Part shown: piece after piece, positions 8,536 to 18,067 of the stretch
How positions within the stretch are numbered: position 1 is the first letter of the stretch
How the letters are laid out: each line of letters starts with the position of its first letter
The notes under the pieces: generated by a model
What the model was told of the DNA's origin: nothing
The model's database searches: none
Seen by the model: only the letters and a program-made list of their open reading frames with translations
DNA from: Alteromonas sp. LOR
GTDB taxonomy: Bacteria > Pseudomonadota > Gammaproteobacteria > Enterobacterales > Alteromonadaceae
NCBI RefSeq assembly: GCF_000753865.1
Contig: NZ_JQFW01000006.1
Coordinates: 165,779 to 229,778, forward strand
DNA: 64,000 nucleotides
Reading direction: 5' to 3'
Position numbers and translations under genes: made by a program

Positions 8536-9513
8536 ATGAACATTTCCTATCGTCACCTGCGTGCATTCATCGAAGTTGCTCACTCTACAACGTTCGCAGA
8601 GGCGGCTGCTAAGCTTTTCCTCACTCAGCCTGCGCTGTCTTCTTCAATAAAGAAAATGGAAGCTGAATTAGGTGGAAGGTTATTCAAGAGAAACACACGA
8701 AATGTCAGTTTAACACCGGAGGGAGAGGCTCTGCTACCCAACGCACTTCGCTTAAGTAGAGACTGGGATAATACGTTTTCGGATATTCAGAATTTATTCG
8801 CAATGGCAAAAGGTCAGCTTACCATTGCCGCAATGCCCTCATTCGCAGAGTCACATTTACCGAGTCTGCTGCACGACTTCCATCACAAAGCGCCCAATAT
8901 TAACCTTCGCGTTGTAGACGTAGTGATGGAGCAAGTCGTTCAGGAAATAAGAAACGGCCGTGCAGAAATTGGCTTTACCTTTGAACCTGAACAAAAAGAA
9001 GGCTTAGAGTTTGAGAGCTTATTCACTGATCATTTTGTCGTTGTAGCATCAGTAGAGCAGGCTGCAAAATTCAATAATAAGGCGAGCTGGCAGCAGTGCC
9101 TTAATTTTCCTCTGGTGATGACGAATCGTGGTTCAGCGGTAAGAAAGTGGACTGAAGCAGAGTTGTTACAGTACGGCGAACCCAATATTGTGGCAGAAAC
9201 CGGACAGTTGGCTACGTTAGGTAAACTGATCAAAAGCGGTTTGGGAATTTCTATCATGCCATCAATTTGTCAACAGCAGATGGAAGCGTTGGGCCTTATC
9301 GCGCTTCCTTTTTCAGAGGCATATTCTTCAGAAGCGTCTTCTGATACAAAGCCCTGTGATAAAGAGCCCTGTGAGAGAGAACCCTCTGACAAGGCACCTT
9401 TCGATAAAGGCTTATTATGTAAACGAGTGGGATTATTAAGAAACGAGCGACGAGGGCTATCGGTATCAGCGCAAACTCTGTGGCAGCTAACCACAGAGCG
9501 CTATGCTAGTTAA
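8536..9513 (+). CDS. LysR-family transcriptional regulator
   Basis: The protein has 325 residues. The N-terminal winged HTH (about residues 3-62) includes the recognition region LTQPALSSSIKKMEAELGG. A LysR effector-binding domain follows from about residue 92. Divergent placement next to scoAB suggests it controls that operon, possibly in response to an acyl-CoA or oxoacid. Oddly, residues 269-293 are five imperfect repeats of a five-residue unit (SDTKP, CDKEP, CEREP, SDKAP, FDKGL). They are inserted in the last part of the effector domain, where the family has no such extension. Confidence 0.88.
   Translation: MNISYRHLRAFIEVAHSTTFAEAAAKLFLTQPALSSSIKKMEAELGGRLFKRNTRNVSLTPEGEALLPNALRLSRDWDNTFSDIQNLFAMAKGQLTIAAMPSFAESHLPSLLHDFHHKAPNINLRVVDVVMEQVVQEIRNGRAEIGFTFEPEQKEGLEFESLFTDHFVVVASVEQAAKFNNKASWQQCLNFPLVMTNRGSAVRKWTEAELLQYGEPNIVAETGQLATLGKLIKSGLGISIMPSICQQQMEALGLIALPFSEAYSSEASSDTKPCDKEPCEREPSDKAPFDKGLLCKRVGLLRNERRGLSVSAQTLWQLTTERYAS
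9340..9414 (+). repeat. In-frame 15-bp tandem repeat in the LysR gene
   Basis: Five degenerate 15-bp units encode the pentapeptides SDTKP, CDKEP, CEREP, SDKAP and FDKGL. They keep the reading frame and sit near the 3' end of the regulator gene. Confidence 0.8.
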
Positions 9514-9579
9514 TAAGATGTTTGCTGATTAGGCCGTGATTAAGCTAAGCACACGGGAGTATTAAATGAATGTAAAGCG

Positions 9580-10338
9580 TTACCATTTTTTCTTAGGTGC
9601 AAAGAGTTCGTCGAGCTCGTCTCGTTCTTCCTCTTGCTTTCTCGCACGGTCTTTTTCGTTAACGCTTTTGAGGTCAGACTGAATTTCGTTTAGCCATGCG
9701 TTAAGCGTAGCAAGTTTTGATGAAACGTATTCATCATGATTGGTCTGATTCTCTAATGCGATTTTTGCTTTTTCGAAGTATTGACGGGCAGAGCCTAGCA
9801 TATTTGAAGATTGAGCGGTTCGCCCTCGCTTAATCAGAGTCTCCACATTCACCTTAACTTGTAGTCTTTCTAACTGTTTGTCTTCTTCAGAAAAAAGCTT
9901 TGAACCCACTTGGCCTTTGCTGTGTTCAGAGCGCAACAAAACACGAAGCTTTTTAACCGCTTGAATATATTGAATGATGGTTTTGTCATTGTCTGGCAGT
10001 ACAAAATCGACATTATCACTGCCGTCGGTTTGAAGTGACGCGTCTGCAGCTTGTTTGCTACTTTCAATGCGTTGCTTTACATCACGCGTAGGGGCAATAC
10101 TGTCAATCGCTTTAAGCGCGTTTGCCATGCGGTTATGCAAAATACCGATAATTCGTGAGGAAACTGGCATGTTGGTACAAGCCGTAAGCACATTTTCCGT
10201 TTCATCGACAATGGTTTTTTGCTTTGCTAATTCGGCTCTGCGCTCAGCTTCTTGTTTTTGTCTATGTTGCTGAATGGCGTTTATAAAAATCGCGGCAATG
10301 AGCAATACAACAATTAGAATAATTATTATCACGTACAT
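9580..10338 (-). CDS. Membrane-anchored coiled-coil protein, unknown function
   Basis: This 252-residue protein has one strongly hydrophobic N-terminal segment (residues 2-22, IIIILIVVLLIAAIFINAI) acting as an uncleaved anchor. Long charged helices follow, with coiled-coil character around residues 24-50 and 140-240. The C-terminus is acidic then basic (DELDELFAPKKKW). No enzymatic motif is visible. It lies downstream of the orphan histidine kinase on the same strand, with a 156-bp gap, so co-transcription is possible but not shown. The gap holds a 14-bp-period repeat. I do not recognise a named family. Confidence 0.7.
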   Translation of the reverse strand: MYVIIIILIVVLLIAAIFINAIQQHRQKQEAERRAELAKQKTIVDETENVLTACTNMPVSSRIIGILHNRMANALKAIDSIAPTRDVKQRIESSKQAADASLQTDGSDNVDFVLPDNDKTIIQYIQAVKKLRVLLRSEHSKGQVGSKLFSEEDKQLERLQVKVNVETLIKRGRTAQSSNMLGSARQYFEKAKIALENQTNHDEYVSSKLATLNAWLNEIQSDLKSVNEKDRARKQEEERDELDELFAPKKKW

Positions 10339-10381
10339 GCGTGTGGTTCCATCAGTTCATTATCTCCGAAACATCATTTTT

Positions 10382-10430
10382 AAATACACTATTTAAGAAA
10401 CGCTATCTTAAAAACACTGTCTTTTAAAAA
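10382..10430. repeat. 14-bp-period degenerate repeat in intergenic DNA
   Basis: Three degenerate units with an exact 14-bp period are visible: the cores CACTAT, CGCTAT and CACTGT start at 10387, 10401 and 10415, each preceded by an A-rich run and followed by TTTA or CTT. The array sits just upstream of the 252-residue membrane protein gene. The unit resembles the repeat at 6913-6968. Confidence 0.65.
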
Positions 10431-10494
10431 ATAGGGGCTCAGTTGCCATATTGCTTCGTGCTTTTCATATCGTTCAATACGTTAATTGCTAATA

Positions 10495-11196
10495 CTACGG
10501 TATTTTTACTTCAAATACACTTCCGCCGAGACTTCCGCCGTTAGACAGCGAAATGATACCCGCTTTGTCATTGTGCGAATGAGCGTCTGCTATCAATTTA
10601 GCAAAAAACAACCCCAGTCCCGTTCGGCCCTGACTCAGTTCAAAGTTACTTAAGGTTGAATGACTTTTAGAGAGCATTTCCTCTGGGTAACCGTTCCCGT
10701 CGTCTTCAATTTTTATCGACAGATAATCATCGGCGATGCTTGCCTGTATGGCGATGCGAGATGTGCCGTAGCGCAATGCATTAACAATGACATCGTTTAT
10801 TAAGAGATAAATAAGTTCGCTGTCTAAATACCAACTTACGTCTTCATCAACATTCACACTGAGTTCGATGTTTTTTTGTTCTATATAAAATGCATTTGAC
10901 CCTACAACATCGTCAATCAAATCGGCAACAAAGCACTCATCAGCACTGATGGGAATACTTTCTAATTCCGATCGATACAGTGAAAGTATTTGAACCAAAT
11001 TCGTGTTCAGTCGTGAAGCTTCGTAATGCACGTTTGCGACTTGCTCTCTGGCACCGCTATTTTCCTTAGGCAACGCGTCTCTTAGCCCTTCAATTGACTG
11101 AATAAGTAGAAACAAGGAATTTTTCATATCGTGCACAGCAGCGGCTAACACCGAAGAAAAGTCGATGTTGGTGGATATTTGTTTGTTCGATGTCAT
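10495..11196 (-). CDS. Soluble sensor histidine kinase (orphan)
   Basis: This 233-residue protein has no transmembrane segment. The dimerisation and phosphotransfer region holds the H-box AAAVHDMKNSLFLL with His22. The HATPase domain has an N-box-like segment (LINDVIVNALRYG), a G1 box (EDDGNGYPEEM) and a G2 box (GRTGLGLFFAKLIADAH). There is no sensory domain, so input must come from a partner protein. No response regulator adjoins it; the REC-TPR protein at 1635-3275 is one speculative partner. Confidence 0.85.
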   Translation of the reverse strand: MTSNKQISTNIDFSSVLAAAVHDMKNSLFLLIQSIEGLRDALPKENSGAREQVANVHYEASRLNTNLVQILSLYRSELESIPISADECFVADLIDDVVGSNAFYIEQKNIELSVNVDEDVSWYLDSELIYLLINDVIVNALRYGTSRIAIQASIADDYLSIKIEDDGNGYPEEMLSKSHSTLSNFELSQGRTGLGLFFAKLIADAHSHNDKAGIISLSNGGSLGGSVFEVKIP

Positions 11197-11402
11197 TGTG
11201 TCTCAGTCAATAAGGCGGCGACAATCTATTCATAATGTAGAATAAAACAAAGCAAAATGAACACATGTTTTTGAATTTTATTCATTTTAATCACTATTTG
11301 AACTGTATTATGGCTATTTAGTAATATCAACCTTTAAAAAAATGTAGTTTTGGTTATAAGTATAGGAGTATAGTGTATATAAAGAGCAATGAAGCGGTAT
11401 AA

Positions 11403-12380
<978 letters not shown>

Positions 12381-12435
12381 CAAGGTCAACAAAAAAGACG
12401 CGATGCCAGTTACCGAATTTAGGCGTACAAACAAG

Positions 12436-12458
12436 AAAGGGGCCTGCTGGCCCCTTTT
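12436..12458. terminator. Bidirectional terminator between cysB and sdaA
   Basis: A perfect 9-bp stem AAAGGGGCC/GGCCCCTTT with loop TGCT is followed by T on the plus strand. Both flanking genes converge on it. Confidence 0.85.
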
Positions 12459-12483
12459 GCTTATATAAAGAGTTTATGTAACG

Positions 12484-13872
12484 CTAACACTCAATAATGT
12501 TAACCGCTAAGCCTCCGCGAGCGGTTTCTTTGTACTTCGTTTTCATATCGTTTCCAGTATCGCGCATGGTTTTAATCACCTTGTCTAACGATACCTTGTG
12601 CTCGCCGGTACCGCGAAGAGCGAGTCTCGAGGCGTTAATTGCTTTTATCGCACCCATCGCATTACGCTCAATGCAAGGCACTTGAACTAAACCGCCAACG
12701 GGGTCGCAGGTAAGCCCTAAGTTGTGCTCCATTCCAATTTCCGCTGCGTTTTCTACCGATGAAGCCGTTCCGCCCATAATTTCTGCAAGTGCGCCTGCTG
12801 CCATTGAACACGCCACGCCCACTTCACCCTGACAGCCTACTTCGGCGCCAGAGATGGATGCGTTTTCTTTATACAGTATGCCTATTGCGCCAGCGGTAAG
12901 TAGAAATCGACTTGCTACTTCTTCATCCACTGGTCGGATAAATTTATCAACGTACTGTAAAACCGCTGGAATGATGCCTGCAGCGCCATTGGTCGGCGCA
13001 GTGACTACACGACCTCCCGCAGCATTTTCTTCGTTAACGGCCAACGCAAATAAATTCACCCAGTCCATGGTTTGCATAGGATCGGTGGTGTGTTCGGTTT
13101 GAAGTCGACGGTATAGTCCCGGGGCTCGGCGCACCACTTTTAACCCACCAGGTAAAATGCCTTCGCTTTCTATCCCACGCTGAATACACGCTTTCATAAC
13201 AAGCCAAATGTTATACAAAGTTTGCTTTACTTCATGTTTAGGCCTGAATGTCGACTCATTGTTGAGCATTAATGAACTGATGCTTAAACCATTGTTTTTA
13301 CACAGTAGTAACAGCTCTTCCGCGGTCTTAAAGGGTAGGGGAACTTCAGCCTGTAGCGACGCTGCGTGTGCTTTCGTTTCATCAAAGTCTTCATCTTTGA
13401 TAATAAAGCCACCACCAATGCTGTAATAGGTTTGCTGAGCGACAACCGTCGCGCCATTCATGGCGAAAAACGTTAATGCATTTGCGTGTTTAGGCAATGT
13501 CTTTCTGCGATGAAAGACAATGGCGTTCTTGTTAGGAAACGCGATTTCTTTTTCACCGTTTAAACACAGTGTTTCTGTTAAGCGCACATGCTCAAGCATG
13601 GCGTCAATCTTATCAACGTCGACAAATTCAGGGGTGTGACCTAAAAGACCGAGGATAACGGCTTTACCGGTTCCATGGCCTATACCTGTTTGGCCCAATG
13701 AACCAAAAAGCTCAATTTTTATTGTGTCTACGCTCGATAAAAGCGATTCTGATTTCGCGCCTTCGGATTTTGCTAGAAAAGCAGCAAATTCAGCACCTGC
13801 TTTCATTGGACCAACAGTATGTGAGCTCGAAGGACCAATACCCACGCTAAACATGTCAAATACACTTATCAT
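12484..13872 (-). CDS. sdaA: L-serine ammonia-lyase (iron-sulfur dependent)
   Basis: The ATG at 13872 gives 462 residues starting [23 protein letters not shown], which aligns with E. coli SdaA from its first residue; a TTG ten codons upstream is unlikely. The beta domain (SSSHTVGP) is followed by the alpha domain with the Fe-S cysteines ([33 protein letters not shown]). It deaminates L-serine to pyruvate and ammonia through a [4Fe-4S] cluster. It appears monocistronic. Confidence 0.96.
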   Translation of the reverse strand: MISVFDMFSVGIGPSSSHTVGPMKAGAEFAAFLAKSEGAKSESLLSSVDTIKIELFGSLGQTGIGHGTGKAVILGLLGHTPEFVDVDKIDAMLEHVRLTETLCLNGEKEIAFPNKNAIVFHRRKTLPKHANALTFFAMNGATVVAQQTYYSIGGGFIIKDEDFDETKAHAASLQAEVPLPFKTAEELLLLCKNNGLSISSLMLNNESTFRPKHEVKQTLYNIWLVMKACIQRGIESEGILPGGLKVVRRAPGLYRRLQTEHTTDPMQTMDWVNLFALAVNEENAAGGRVVTAPTNGAAGIIPAVLQYVDKFIRPVDEEVASRFLLTAGAIGILYKENASISGAEVGCQGEVGVACSMAAGALAEIMGGTASSVENAAEIGMEHNLGLTCDPVGGLVQVPCIERNAMGAIKAINASRLALRGTGEHKVSLDKVIKTMRDTGNDMKTKYKETARGGLAVNIIEC

Positions 13873-14067
13873 AAACTTCAAAATGTTATTTAGTAATGAC
13901 AACGATCATGCATTCAGCAAACATTAACTACAATACAGAAATGCTAATAATGTGATTAGTTTTGCTAATAGACTGTAAAGATAAATTGATAGGCTCGACG
14001 GCCAGCACGCGGCCAAAGTGCCAAACCTATGTATTCGAAAGCTCAAATGCCATTAATTTTCAGTTGC

Positions 14068-14640
14068 TTACGGATGAATATGGTGTGAAAGATTACGCAG
14101 AATGGCTGCGGTAGCACCCCAAATCATACGCTCTTGCCATGGTATGAAATAAATGGGAAATGACCGTTTATTAAGATGAGTTTTATGAATTAAATGATTT
14201 TTTCGGTTTAAAACGTGTGCTAACGGTACTTCAAAAGCGCTTTCAACTTCATTGGGATCAAGCTTGAGTTCAAAGCTTGGGTTAACAAAGCCTACTACGG
14301 GCGCAATTTCATAACCACTGACGGTGCGATATCGTGGTAGTACACCAACTATATCCACATGGTTTGGCGGCAATCCAATTTCCTCATCGGCTTCTCGCAT
14401 TGCAGCGTCAAAAAGGGTGTTATCGGACTTTTCTACTGCACCGCCGGGAAAGCTAATTTGGCCTGGGTGATGGCGTAAATGATGTGCACGCTCTGTGAGA
14501 AGAACGTTAAGCGATGTACCGTAGTCTATCAGAGGAATAAGAACCGCCGCGGGCCGTCCCGTTTTAGTAAGAGGAAAGTCAGGCTCTAAATGCGGCAATC
14601 GCAAATGGTGAAACTGATTCAAAAACTCGGCTTTTGTCAT
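14068..14640 (-). CDS. NUDIX hydrolase, CoA pyrophosphatase (NudL-like)
   Basis: This 190-residue protein carries the CoA-pyrophosphatase signature (LLTERAHHLRHHPGQISFPG) immediately before the NUDIX box (GGAVEKSDN, then AMREADEEIGL). These enzymes split CoA or its derivatives into 4'-phosphopantetheine and 3',5'-ADP. The downstream YRTVSGYEIAPVVGFV block also fits the subfamily. Its ATG overlaps the pabB stop by four bases (ATGA), so it is translationally coupled to pabB. Confidence 0.9.
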   Translation of the reverse strand: MTKAEFLNQFHHLRLPHLEPDFPLTKTGRPAAVLIPLIDYGTSLNVLLTERAHHLRHHPGQISFPGGAVEKSDNTLFDAAMREADEEIGLPPNHVDIVGVLPRYRTVSGYEIAPVVGFVNPSFELKLDPNEVESAFEVPLAHVLNRKNHLIHKTHLNKRSFPIYFIPWQERMIWGATAAILRNLSHHIHP

Positions 14641-16202
14641 TCATTACCCTCGTTAAAAGCAGCTAACACAGGGATTATTTTCGATACTTTATCTAATGTT
14701 TCTTGGTATTCGTCTGGCGCCTGTGAGTCCAAAACAATACCACCGCCAGCCCAGCAATGCAGCTTATTGTTTTCTGCTAATACCGTGCGTATACAGATAC
14801 TTGAGTCCATATCCTCACGATAGCCCATGTAAAATATGCTGCCACAATAAATATTGCGCCTATGCGGCTCTAACTCATCAATAATTTCCATCGACCTAAT
14901 TTTAGGAGCGCCTGTTATTGAGCCCCCAGGAAATGCTGATGCCAAAAGGTCTAGTGGTGTTGATTCGCTCGCTAACTTTCCTGTGACTGTACTTACAAGG
15001 TGGTGCACCGCCTCATAGCTTTCAAGAGCAAATAAGGCAGGAACATTCACCGTCCCAGGGCTGCAGTGCTTTGAAATATCATTGCGAAGCAAGTCCACAA
15101 TCATCAAATTTTCAGAGCGATCTTTTTCTGCATTAAGTAACGAGTTTGCACTTTCTTCATCACGTTTTTTATCCGTAAAACGGGGACGTGTGCCTTTAAT
15201 AGGTTTGGTTTCTACAATGCCATTCTTTACACTCAGAAAACGTTCAGGCGAAATGCTCGCTATCGTTCCTTCGGGTAAATGAAAATACGCTGAAAATGGT
15301 GCTTGATTGGTATCGCGCAATTGACGATATGCTGTCCAAAAGTCGCCACGATATTGGGCTGTGAAACGCTGAGCCATGTTCACTTGATAACAGTCACCAG
15401 CAGTAAGATACCCGTGGATTGTTGCAAGTCGCTGACAATATTCCTCTTTGGTGAGATTCGACGCAAAGGGCGTGGTTAGGGTGAAATCATTGCGACTTTT
15501 ACGCTTATCAGGCTTTCTACATTCGCCATGCACACTGGTATTCTGATTGATTGAATTTGATTCTACCGACTCTGACGGATGCGTTCCTGAAAAATCAGTC
15601 TGGGAAAAGTCGGTCTGGGAAAATTCGGGCTGGAAAAAATCAGGCTGAGTGCTGCCATTCGCCGAGCAATAATAGAAAATCCCCGTTTCTGTATCTTCAA
15701 TAATAGACTGCAAATATAAGCCTGCAGCAAAGTCAGGCGTATCGTAGTCATCTATCGCGTTAGAAGGTAGGCTCTCGTAGAACCTGCCTGCATCATAACC
15801 CGCCATTCCGGCAACCCCTATGAGAAAAGGCAAATGGGCATATTGTTTATCAAGTGTAGCTTTGAGGTGTGCAACCTGCTTGTGAAGATACTTTTCAGTT
15901 GCTTCGAAGGGCGCCTCTTTCACTTTACGCGACGTATTACTGATGGCATCAATAAATTCGGTTTGTCCTTTTGCCGCTCTAATCATCAATGACGGGTTCC
16001 ACGCCATGATGTTAAAACGGCCATCACTTTTCTTTGAACCCGCAGTGTCGAGTAAAATAGACCACTCACAGTGAGAAACCTGACTAAACAAGTTTAAGAA
16101 TGTGGTTGAAGCAGCCGTGTTATCTACACCCAAAAAGTGTGCAATTTGTTGCTGTGTGAACGGGGTGATGGAAACGTTGGTGATATCTGCAATAAAAGAC
16201 AT
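14637..16202 (-). CDS. pabB: Aminodeoxychorismate synthase component I
   Basis: The protein has 521 residues. The chorismate-binding domain occupies about residues 245-515, with SISPERFLS, ETKPIKGTRPR, PGGSITGAPKIRSMEIIDEL and the GGGIV block. With a PabA glutaminase it converts chorismate to 4-amino-4-deoxychorismate for folate. It is longer than E. coli PabB (about 453). The excess includes residues 184-240, a low-complexity linker with four repeats of a five-residue unit (QPDFF, QPEFS, QTDFS, QTDFS). The NUDIX gene follows in the same operon. Confidence 0.94.
   Translation of the reverse strand: MSFIADITNVSITPFTQQQIAHFLGVDNTAASTTFLNLFSQVSHCEWSILLDTAGSKKSDGRFNIMAWNPSLMIRAAKGQTEFIDAISNTSRKVKEAPFEATEKYLHKQVAHLKATLDKQYAHLPFLIGVAGMAGYDAGRFYESLPSNAIDDYDTPDFAAGLYLQSIIEDTETGIFYYCSANGSTQPDFFQPEFSQTDFSQTDFSGTHPSESVESNSINQNTSVHGECRKPDKRKSRNDFTLTTPFASNLTKEEYCQRLATIHGYLTAGDCYQVNMAQRFTAQYRGDFWTAYRQLRDTNQAPFSAYFHLPEGTIASISPERFLSVKNGIVETKPIKGTRPRFTDKKRDEESANSLLNAEKDRSENLMIVDLLRNDISKHCSPGTVNVPALFALESYEAVHHLVSTVTGKLASESTPLDLLASAFPGGSITGAPKIRSMEIIDELEPHRRNIYCGSIFYMGYREDMDSSICIRTVLAENNKLHCWAGGGIVLDSQAPDEYQETLDKVSKIIPVLAAFNEGNE
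15589..15648 (-). repeat. In-frame 15-bp tandem repeat inside pabB
   Basis: Four 15-bp units with few differences lie head to tail (plus-strand units GAAAAATCAGTCTGG, GAAAAGTCGGTCTGG, GAAAATTCGGGCTGG and AAAAAATCAGGCTGA). They encode the Gln/Asp/Phe/Ser-rich linker around residues 185-204 of PabB. Confidence 0.88.
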
Positions 16203-16295
16203 AAATGGTATTTGCGCTTTGTTCTTTCTATTTTAGGCATATTCGTTGCATTTCTTTGCATAAATATAAGCGGGTGATGCATCGATTACGCGGCT

Positions 16296-16314
16296 GATAA
16301 TGATAAAAATTGCA
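16296..16314. promoter_or_regulatory. Candidate Fur box upstream of fumarase
   Basis: GATAATGATAAAAATTGCA matches 14 of 19 positions of the classical Fur box, with a perfect left half. It lies about 100 bp upstream of the iron-sulfur fumarase start, in the region shared with the divergent pabB promoter. It has not been tested against genome background. Confidence 0.4.
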
Positions 16315-16411
16315 TGGCACACGCTTTTGCATGGTGCGATGATAATAGATGCGCTAGTATACGCTCTTTTAGCTAGCTAAGACCACGAAAGCCAAATAAA
16401 AAGAGGATGTC

Positions 16412-17941
16412 ATGACCGTTATCCGTCAACAAGACTTCATTGATAGTATTGAAGATTCCCTGCAGTTCATTTCTTACTACCATCCATTAGACTATGTAAA
16501 AGCAGTCGAGGAAGCCTATAACAAAGAGCAAAGCCAAGCGGCCAAAGACGCCATGGCTCAGATTCTTATTAATTCTCGTATGTCGGCAGAGGGCAAACGT
16601 CCCTTGTGCCAAGACACCGGGATAGTAACCTGTTTTGTAAAAGTAGGAATGGGCGTGTCTTGGGATAAGACCGACATGACAGTGCAGGAAATGGTAGATG
16701 AGGGGACGCGCCGTGCCTACCTCAACCCAGATAATCCCCTAAGAGCTTCTATTGTGTCAGACCCAGCAGGGGCAAGGCAGAATACTAAAGACAACACACC
16801 AGCAGTTGTCCATATCGACATGGTGCCAGGTACTAAAATTGAAGTGATGATCGCTGCTAAAGGCGGTGGCTCTGAAAATAAATCAAAAATGGTAATGCTT
16901 AACCCGAGTGACGATATTGCCGATTGGGTAGTAAAAACATTGCCGACCATGGGAGCCGGATGGTGTCCACCAGGTATGCTTGGCATAGGCATAGGTGGTA
17001 CTGCTGAAAAAGCAGCGGTCTTGGCGAAAGAGAGTTTGATGGACCCTGTGGACATTCAGGAATTGATTGAACGCGGCCCGCAAAATACCGATGAAAAATT
17101 GCGTCTTGAGATTTTTGAGCGAGTTAATAAGCTAGGTATTGGGGCGCAAGGCTTAGGCGGTTTGACTACCGTTGTTGATGTAAAGATTAAATCATTGCCT
17201 ACTCACGCTGCATCTAAACCAGTTGCTATGATCCCTAACTGCGCGGCCACACGCCACGCTCATTTCTACCTTGATGGTTCGGGTCCTGCAGATTTCACGC
17301 CACCACGTCTAGAAGACTGGCCAGAAGTGACCTGGGAAGTTGGTGAAAATACTCGCCGCGTAAATTTAAACGATGTGACTAAAGAAGACATACAAGACTG
17401 GAAAGTAGGCGAAACAGTACTACTTTCTGGAAAAATGCTAACCGGGCGAGATGCTGCCCATAAGCGCATTCAAACCATGATGGATAATGGTGAAGGACTT
17501 CCAGAAGGCGTTGACCTTACTAATCGATTCATTTATTACGTAGGACCGGTTGATGCGGTTGGCGATGAAGTGGTTGGCCCAGCAGGCCCAACAACCGCAA
17601 CACGTATGGATAAGTTCACCGATATGATGCTTGAAAAAACAGGCCTTATCGGCATGATTGGTAAAGCTGAACGCGGTCCTGCTACAGTAGACTCAATCGC
17701 TAAACACAAAGCCGTATATTTAATGGCTGTGGGCGGTGCTGCTTACTTAGTGTCAAAAGCCATCAAGAAGTCTCGAGTTGTGGCCTTTGAAGAGCTTGGT
17801 ATGGAAGCTATTTACGAGTTTGACGTTGAAGATATGCCGGTAACGGTAGCAGTTGATAGCACAGGTGCTAATGCCCACAAAACGGGACCTGCTATTTGGA
17901 AGGCAAAAATCGAAGATTTAGATTCGTCACTAAGTAAATAA
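16412..17941 (+). CDS. Fumarate hydratase class I (iron-sulfur)
   Basis: The 509-residue protein fuses alpha (residues 1 to about 290) and beta domains. Cluster cysteine segments are visible: RPLCQDTGIVTCFV, GWCPPGMLGIGIGG and MIPNCAATRHAHF. The beta part has LSGKMLTGRDAAHKR, GPAGPTTATRMDKF and a C-terminal AVDSTGANAHKTGP. Class I fumarases hydrate fumarate to malate in the TCA cycle with a labile [4Fe-4S] cluster. The ATG has a good GAGGA site. A candidate Fur site upstream and two hairpins downstream frame it. Confidence 0.95.
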   Translation: MTVIRQQDFIDSIEDSLQFISYYHPLDYVKAVEEAYNKEQSQAAKDAMAQILINSRMSAEGKRPLCQDTGIVTCFVKVGMGVSWDKTDMTVQEMVDEGTRRAYLNPDNPLRASIVSDPAGARQNTKDNTPAVVHIDMVPGTKIEVMIAAKGGGSENKSKMVMLNPSDDIADWVVKTLPTMGAGWCPPGMLGIGIGGTAEKAAVLAKESLMDPVDIQELIERGPQNTDEKLRLEIFERVNKLGIGAQGLGGLTTVVDVKIKSLPTHAASKPVAMIPNCAATRHAHFYLDGSGPADFTPPRLEDWPEVTWEVGENTRRVNLNDVTKEDIQDWKVGETVLLSGKMLTGRDAAHKRIQTMMDNGEGLPEGVDLTNRFIYYVGPVDAVGDEVVGPAGPTTATRMDKFTDMMLEKTGLIGMIGKAERGPATVDSIAKHKAVYLMAVGGAAYLVSKAIKKSRVVAFEELGMEAIYEFDVEDMPVTVAVDSTGANAHKTGPAIWKAKIEDLDSSLSK

Positions 17942-17961
17942 ACGCATTCTATATGACTTCG

Positions 17962-17986
17962 CCCAACACGCATGATGAGTGTTGGG
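17962..17986 (+). other. 3'-UTR hairpin after fumarase
   Basis: A perfect 8-bp stem CCCAACAC/GTGTTGGG has a nine-base loop. No T-run follows, so it is probably an mRNA-end structure rather than the terminator, which comes next. Confidence 0.6.
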
Positions 17987-17996
17987 TAGTCACTAG

Positions 17997-18030
17997 AAAA
18001 AAACAGGTGCCAATGGCGCCTGTTTTTGTT
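17997..18030 (+). terminator. Intrinsic terminator after fumarase
   Basis: The stem AACAGGTGCC/GGCGCCTGTT (one G-U pair) with loop AAT is followed by TTTGTTT. Confidence 0.85.
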
Positions 18031-18067
18031 TATAGTGCTGTACAAAATAACAGTACAAAAGCGCACT

